Assembly (NCBI GenBank): GCA_002449765.1
Contig: DJXN01000010.1
Location: 230,446-294,445, forward strand
DNA length: 64,000 bases
Source of the DNA: Fibrobacter sp. UBA7003
GTDB lineage: Bacteria; Fibrobacterota; Fibrobacteria; Fibrobacterales; Fibrobacteraceae
Direction: 5' to 3'
Shown: positions 39,301 through 48,300 of the stretch, piece after piece
Layout: each line of letters opens with the position of its first letter
How positions within the stretch are numbered: the first letter of the stretch is position 1
Made by a program: the position numbers and the translations under genes
Notes under the pieces: model-generated
Database searches by the model: none
What the model saw: the letters and a program-made list of their open reading frames with translations, nothing else
What the model was told of the DNA's origin: nothing

Positions 39301-42300
39301 CCCACCGAGGTCCCGAATTCATACACGCCGCCCAGGTTGAAGTACCATTCCGCCGATTCCTTGGTGCTGCGGTACCACGTCCCCTTTCCGTCGACTTGTT
39401 TCCACCCGGTCTTATCTCCGTTCCAACCGAAATAGTAGGAATCGCCTTCGTCTGAACCGACATCATATTCCGGAGTCAGGAAAAAGCCCAATCCAAACAG
39501 GTCGTTCATCTTTTTCGCGACCATCTCGGCTGTCAAGCCCGTCGATTCGTAAACAAACTTCGAGAACGGGTCAAGTACCTTGTTCTTCAACACACTCAAG
39601 AAGTCGACACCGGTACTCAAGGCAGAACCCACAACCGGAACAGACTTGATGGAGTTTGCCATACCGCCGTTGATATTGCTTTCGAGCATTTCGAACAGAT
39701 TGTTCAAGCCAGACACAGCAAGCTTAATCTGGCTGAACCAGTCCATGTTCGCAAAATCGGCAAGTTCCAATATCCTTTCGTACACACTCGAGAAGTCAGC
39801 AATCAACCGCCCATCGAACTGAGATTTATTGTCTTCGTTCCCAAGCCTCAGGCCAAAATCAAAGCTGTCATAAACTTTATTTGCGTCGGTGAGTTCGCCA
39901 TCTTTCCAGTCCTCCTTGATAGCACCCATTATTTTTTCGACTTCGTCTTGGGCATTATCGAAAGACGTGCAATTGACTAATTCAACGGCATTATTATTGA
40001 ATCGGCCCACAAGGACATCGCCCAAGGACATCTCGCATACGGTAATCGGGAGTCGTCCGAAAAGAACAATAGGTAAAGCATAATCAATCTTAACGCCTTT
40101 AGGATCATTAATGGAGAAAGAACCAGAATCTTTACCGCTCACAGAACCCAAGAAGGCCACCTTGCCGTGGATAAACGACTGCTGGTCCTTATTCTCGCCA
40201 ACAGAAATCAAGTTGCTGAGCATGCCGCTGCCACCGCCCGTGACACCCAAATCGAAATTCAGTTTGTCGCCCGAAATTGCAATTTCGGCACCAAATTGAA
40301 TGGGTTCCGTAAGCACAAGGTCAAATTCCTCGCCAAATACCACCTTTGCAGAAAGCGCAAACCAGAAATCACCAGAGACATCCAAGTCAATGTTTCCCTG
40401 GACGCCGGAATCCTCTTTGCCAAAGCTGAACCTATGGCGTACACCGATAGCCTTTACCACATCGAAGTCAAAGAAAACTGCCTGATAATCCTTGTCAAAC
40501 CTTATATTAAAGAGCTTTTTCCCGTCTGTACGCGAAGAAAGATTGAATTTTTCAAGATAAGTATTCAGCAAATCACCGAACTGCTGGAGGCTTGTAATCT
40601 TTTCGGCTCGGAGCGTCGAGATAATGCTGCGCAAATCGTTCGCCACACTTACCAAATCACCAACAGTCTTGTTGATAACCGGAATCTTTTTATCCTTAAC
40701 TTTATCCGTAACATCATCTATACGTTCAATCAGATTTTCAAGCACTACATAGAGCTTTTCTATCGAGAAATTTTTGAAGCTGTCAAGTATGCTCTTAACG
40801 CCATCACCCAGTTCAACATTACTGGCCAACCTATAATTATCTTGTTTCAATTCAGTGTTCGTATCGTCTTCAAAAGACGCAAACTCATTGGGTTTTACGA
40901 TCTCAAGAGACACCTCAGCCAATTCTATGTCATAACCAAACAAATCCGCATAAGCGGTTGCAGTAAATTTATTTGAACCATCAACAAGCCCCAGCGTCAC
41001 GGGATTTACTTTATACCCAAATATATTATTCGATTCTTTCTTTTCAGTTTTTTCCAAGTCGAATTTTAATTCAAGCCCAACGTCTCCTTTCGCAATAAGG
41101 TCTGCTCCAACGAATTTATACGAGGCCGAAGCACTTGCAACATATTTTGCAGTTGCCCAAGTTTCCTTTTTATCGGCATTATCAAGCGTATCCCCGTCAA
41201 TCGAAACCGTCGATACAGTAAGAGTTCCAGCCTCAACATCAACGTTTTCTATTTTATAATAATCATCACCGACAGCAATATAACCGCCTACAGCATAAGA
41301 AACATCTGCTCTAACATCATTACCTTCTGCAGATTTAAGCTTAAGACTAACGGAATTTCCTGATTTACGCACCTCCTCAATTTCGTGCAGGTCGGTTCCC
41401 ATCGAAACGGCAAGGGTTGCTCCAAGTTTAATTTCTTCAAGGCTAATCTTTTTCGACCAGTCAAGATTCTGAAGTGCAGAGCCTACAATACGGAAAGAAT
41501 CCGTCGAACTCTGAGATGTTCCCGATTTCTTTTGAGCCTTTTGTCCCGAACTAAAGCCAAGCCATTCGAGAGCCTTACTGGAACCAAAGGACGTCAAGGT
41601 AAATTCTTGACTTCCAAAAATTTCCAGATGGTCATCCACAATTTTTATAGTATAATCAGAACCAAGTTGAGCATTAATATTCTCAAGAAGGCCTGCAAGT
41701 GTCTGCGTTTCGAGATTGCTTGCAGTCAAGCAATCCTGGAAATCGACAGGTTTATCGCCTATCTTAAAATCGGTCTTATCAGCCTTTATTTCTTCAGTAG
41801 TCCCGACTATTTTGACTTCATCATTTACAGAGAATACAATATTCCCGTCAACCACCATGACCGAAGATATTTTGGAAAGAATATCATCGTCTTGCGTACA
41901 ATTGTCTATCGTATCTTTAATCGCCTTTGCAAGAGACGAAACCGAAGAGCATTGTTCCGTGTTGACATATATTGTTTCAGAATCATCGTTGACATCGGAG
42001 AATTTCAATTCCAAGATATGATCGAACCATTCGACAGATGCACCATCAGTGCTCTTTAGCGAAATACACCAGGCATCTCCTTTCTCTTCTTTTTCAAATT
42101 TGAGATTAATTGAGTCTATAGTAAATACAAATTCATTGCCTAAGCCATCAGGAACATCTGAATCTACATATTTTTTGTATAGGTCCTTGAATTTTTCTGC
42201 CACAGAGTCAACATCATCAGCTGCGTTGTCAAATTCTATAAATACTTTATTTGTACCACTAGCAACGAGCGCCCCATGCTTTCCGATCGAAGGAGTAAGT

Positions 42301-45300
42301 TCACCGGAGATTCGCATGTAGGTAATCTTTTTACCATATTCAGCGCCATTATCATAAAGGTAATAAAGGATATTGTCGGTATCCAGATTTCCCTGAATTC
42401 TTCGAGAATCGCAACCGAAAATAATATTGTCCTCATCAACATCCACCACATACAAGCCATATGTGTTCATGATGGAACGACCCTTATCCACTTCATCAAT
42501 AGTATTCTGAATAGAAAGATACTCGTTCAATTGATCTTTAAGATTTTTACCCTGAATATATCCATCGCCAAGTTTTTGAAAAAAATCATTCTTAATTTTT
42601 ACATCTTTCGGACTGTCTTCTCCAGATTTAAGAACATGAATAGTCCATTCATCATCTCTCTGAACCTTGTACATCGTCTGCAGGTTCGTACCGGAGAGCT
42701 TCAATTCGGCAAAGGAATCGCCACCGGAGGTCTTTTTATCCAGATTGTCACCCTTTTCAATAACAAATTCTTGTTTTGATGTGATAACAATTTGCCTTGA
42801 CGACGTGTAAGAGATTTCAAAATCCGTTTCAGATGGTGAATTTTCGTACCAGTCAGACCTTAAAGAACTTAACGAAACCCCTTCTTTTATCTTAACTATT
42901 CCAAGTTCCGATCGACCTTCTGTTTCTTTAACATTCGAAGTTAATTTGATGAACAAATCTTCATCAAAGGTTTTTTCTGAGGGAATCTCATAGGTGATGT
43001 ACCATTCATTTACAGAAATATCCTTTTGAACGCCGTCAACTTCTCTTAAAGCCTTCGTCGGATTTTCCTCGTTATCAAGCTCAAATAGACCTATTTCAGA
43101 AAGTTTCGCATCTTTTTCTAATTTCTCGCCAGAGAAATCAATTTTCAAATTAAATGAAATCGTAGCATCGGCTTTTATCGAAACGTACCCATGTGTAGAA
43201 ATATTTTCCAATTTGTCCTTAAGCACATTGGCCAAGTCAAGCCCGAAGGCCTTTTCGACGCCGAACTTCAAAGCGAAATCAAGCAGAACAATATTGTTTT
43301 CGCCCTCTACTGGTTGGAGCGAAACAACATTATCATCTACGCCAAAAACCGTTCTCCAGGATTTATTAAACACCTCAACAAACGTGCTAATGTTACCAAA
43401 ATTCTTTTGGTACTGGCCTTCCACACATTTCATGAGGCCGAAATCGCAGTTTTCAGAACCATCCCCGTAAACAACCGCTTCAACCTTATCGACAATATCT
43501 ACGACCTTATCAATAGAGCCGTCAAGGAAGTCGAGCTTGGTCTTACTTTCAACCAGGCTACGCAGAGCAGACTGTAACGAATTCAGCACCACATGGACCT
43601 GATTGATCAGCGAGTCTCCTGAAAGAGACATATATTGCTTGATACTATTCGGAAGCGTCCATTCTCTTGAGTCAAAATTGTATGAAAAGTTGTCACCATC
43701 CTCATTCGTAATCTTAGGAAGTTCAAACGAATCTCCGGCTTTCAAAGTAAGGGAGCTGTAGCCCAATTTCAGCTCTTTGGGCTTTACGCCATCTCCGATG
43801 GAAACGCTAAAATCAACCTTCCCGCCATCAATCTCAACTTCAAAGAGGCCTAAATTCATCGAATCAAGCGAAGTGCTAAAATCCAGGTCTACACGTTCCA
43901 AATCGACGTTATTAATGGAAAGTTTTCCATCTTTATCAACTTTAATATTAAGTTTTAAATATACCGTGCATTCCGCACTTAACGACGCAACATCAAAAAT
44001 ACCCAAATTGAAGCCGCCATCGCCAAGCAACTGGAGTTGTTTAGGAGAAATGGCAAACAGCAAGGAATGCTCGCCCTCTTCCAGAGCAAGAGATTGGGCG
44101 GCGATCGTATTTGCGCCGAGCAAATCAACCAGATTAGTGCCATCCCAATTTTCTGAATACTCTTTTGTGAAAATCTGAATTTTATCCAAAGGCACCAGGC
44201 CATTGACATAACCAGAGAACGCATCCTTTATTTTGTTAAAGTCAAGTTTTCCATCAGCGAAGGCATTGCTTACACCATATTGTGCAATTTTCCAACATTC
44301 ATTGAGATTTTGGGCAATTTGTTTTATGGTATAGTCCTGACCAAGCACAGAAAATTTCGGCTCGTTTATGAACGGAATATTAATATTTTCTAAGGCTTCA
44401 AGAATGCCATCTAACGAAAGGAAATCGCTAACATCAAGTTCATCATTCAACTCAACATTGGAAATTTTAACTTCTCCATCACCACCAACTGTCAATTTTA
44501 GACAATCATCATCAATTTTAAGCAACCCACCAAGGCTACTGCTTGTTATACCAGGAGCTTTCAGTTCAAATTGTTTAAAATTATAACCAAAATCGACAGA
44601 TTCTCCATCCATGCTAACGGAAACTTCTATTGCAAAAGCAGCCTCAATTTCGAAATCACCCAAATCAGTTTGCACACATTTAATTTTCGGGCACAATTCG
44701 ACAGTAAATACACCTCCATCTATATTAATGGGGGTCTCGTACAAATCCTCAGCCAGAAGGTCATAGGAATTTTCCTCGCCAAATTTCAGATTAATTTCCG
44801 AGAAGAAATCCCCCAAATTATTTGTACTAACAAAACTTTCAACAATCGTTTTAGCTTTACCAAGATCTAAGGTAAAATTATCATCGGCATAGGCAATCTG
44901 GTTGCGAAGAGCAAGAAGAACGTTATTTTTGAAATTATTGACTTTATTTAGAATACCCGAAATCGTGTAAGAGTCATCGCCAATTTTAAATTCATTTCCA
45001 AGATACGGAATCGACAAGTTTTCAACAATATTAACTATGCCGTCAAGGAAGTTTTCCGGCGAAAGGATGTTTTCCAAATTGGTAATTTCATCGGGGAAAT
45101 TCCACTTTCCATCACTATAACTGAATCCAGGTTTATCTGTAGTGTCTTCAGGCTTTTTCTGTTCAAGCAAAGTGACTTGACCGTACATCAGTTTAAGAGA
45201 GTCATACTGAAAACTGCATGCATCAATCCTCTGATTTTCACCACCTACACTCGCCTTGAATTCAAAAGACTCTCCTTCGAGTTCAGCAGAAAGTCCACCA

Positions 45301-48300
45301 GGCAGCGAAATTGTATTCTTATCTTTCTGCTGTTTCAACTCCAACGTCATCTCGTCGAACTTGACACCATTCAAGTTTATCGAGCCGTCATTCTCAACAT
45401 GAAGGGTCAGCGTCACATCGAACGGGCAACTCATGTCGACCGTGCCCAAATTGACACCTGCAAAACTTACATTTTCAAGACTCTTCTCAGGAGTAAATCT
45501 GAACGTAAGTTTGGCACACTGGCTGCTGTCGTCAATGGAGAATTTCAGGACCGTCTCAGCAGTCTCTCCTTCACCAAAAACCGGACAAAGATTATCAGAA
45601 TCGCCTGCATTAGAGCCCTGTTTTACAATTTCGACGCTTTTAAATATTGATTCACTATCAAGGACATCGCTCAGAGCCCTCTTCAAAGTTTCAATCGTCA
45701 CATCAATACTTGAAGTCGCCCCAGTAGACAATTTCGCTGCACCTGAGTAAAGAGCCTGCACTATAGCGTTATGAGCGCTTTCCGCATCCGAAACGATAAT
45801 GCTAGCAAGATCGTCAACTGCTTTTTGTTCTTCTCCTATTTTAAACTCAAGAGGGATGTCTACATTTTCAAGCAAGCTAGTGATAGCAGCCTTGAGCGCA
45901 AAATTTCCGCCCAACTCGAATTCCGGGTAGTCCACTTTCCAGCCATTAGTGACGTCATACGAGACCTTCACGGAAGAATCTCCGCTGATTGCAAACGGAA
46001 GACCTTGAACAGCACCCCCAATATCTACGCCAAATCCGAGCTTTTCCAATCCAAGCGTATAATCGGCTTTTCCGTCAACAGCTTTGATAGTCACCTTTAT
46101 GGCAATCTCGGAATCCACACCAAGAGTATTATCCAAAATGAAGAGAGGAAGTTTTAACTTGTCAAGCGAAGTTTCGTGGAGCGAGAAAACGAAAGTATAT
46201 TCCTTGCCTGTAAAGGTCGGCAGCACGGCAGACTGCAGTTCACTACCCCATACATTGTATTCCTGCATAGAGCCCGACGGAACAATTTTTATACAGTCGA
46301 TAATATTCTTAAACTCATCAGCCCCATCTTTTTCAACCAGGCTCGCAAACTTATTTCTCAACGCATCGGCATCGAGCTTGGCAACCTTCGGGTCTCCACT
46401 TCCAAGCAAAGAAACAGACGCTTTCAAAGCCTTGGAAACGTTCTCCCACGTATTGGAAACAAAATCTAAGATACCCAAAACGGTTGTCTGAGTTTCTTTT
46501 ACCTTCAAATCGAGATTCGGGATAGATTTATTATTTGTAAAATTTTTAACAACAGGATCAAGAACGGCACTCAGCGAGATTCCTTCAATTATGGATTCGA
46601 AATCGAACTCGCTAGCCAGCCATTCCCCGTCGACATACGAAATTGTTATACTGGCATCAGCAAAGTCTTCTAAAGACAATGTGATATCGAAGCCGGAGAA
46701 ATCAAACCCATCAAAAGAGACCTTTCCGCTCTGGTCAATATTGAGCTTGATTTTCAAAGCGGCAGAAACATCGGCCTTGGCATTCACATTGAAAGAATCA
46801 ATGCTAAAGCCATCCATCGCTATATTTTTCTTTGCAAAGCCTAGCGTAAACTCGTTAGAGCCGACATTCAGCGCAATTGACGGCAATTCCGTCGGTTCGC
46901 CAATCACCTCCGCAAAGATGTCAACAGCATCGGTTTCGCCCATTTTGAAAGTGACACTATCGAACAATCCGCTCAAATTGGTACCGACGACACTTTCAAA
47001 GAGAGCCTTCAAACGACCGGCATCAACAGCCACTCCTTCGGCAATGCTTTCAGCACCCTGTACAGCCTCATTTACGCCACCCGACAGGGCAAGCGAGATT
47101 CCCTTCCAGGCTTCATCCACTTTACCCGCAAAGTCAACAACGGACAAAACATAGTTTTTCGGTTCTTTTTCGCCCGGGTTTTTCTTGGCTATAGCAAACT
47201 TGTAATTGGCAAGGTATGGAACGTTCCGGACTGCGCCCAGCAGGCCCTCCAGCGAAAAAGATTCCCCGCTAAGCAGGTCCGTAAAGTTGGTTATCTCGGC
47301 AGGCAGCGTCCATTTTTCATTGGCATAGGAGAAAGCCCCCTGCGGCAGACTTGCCAACATTGCGTCGCCAACGTTCAAATCAAGCTTGTCGTAGGTCAAG
47401 CCCGCATCAAATTTATCCACATCAAGACGATTATTTCTATTGACGATGGAAAGTTCCAAGCCGAACGCTCCATTCTTGAAAACCGCACTGATTCCCTCCA
47501 GCGAGACGCTCTCGATATCCGTCTTTTGCATATTCACGTTCAAATCTTGCAGGGCGACATTACCGAACGTAATTTTCCCTTCTGCATCCATGTTGAACGT
47601 AAACTTCACATTAATCTCGGTGCTTACACCAACACCTTTCAGCGAGAACATACCGAGGTTCAATTTATCGAACGAGCCCGCGATCGGCTTAATCTGCATG
47701 ACAAGGCTGTTTTCGCCCTCAACGAGGGCCTTCGTGTTACCCTCTACATCAAACGCATAACTATCTAAAACATCTCCCCATTCTGCAATATTGGCCGCCA
47801 CGAACGAATCGATAGACGACTTGAGCTGGGTGAGGTTCATTGTCATGTTCTCAATAGAACCATAGATTGCACCGGGAACGAAGCTCCAGAAATCTTCCAG
47901 TTCAGAGGCAAATTCCGCTACCGACATTTCCTCTTTTTGTTCACCCGAACCAACAGGAATCTTTATGCTGTTCAGAATAGGAAGTTTCTTGGCGGCAACG
48001 GACTTGAGCACCGTACCCAGAGAAAAATCCTTATTCAGCTTGAATTCCGGGACCTGGACATCGAGTTCACCATCGTTGGTCGACACTTTCAAGACGCCCT
48101 CATCGGCCACATAGAACGGGAGATTGGCGATTTCGCCCACCTTGAATTCCAGGTCCACATTCTTGGTCACACCCTCATCAGGCGCATAACTGAGGGTCAT
48201 GTCCGGTTTTGCTTCGGCATCGGATTCAGTTTCGGAAACAGCGATATTCATGAACTTGGCTGAAGCTTCGGCAATGTCGATGGAGATTTCAAGCTTATTG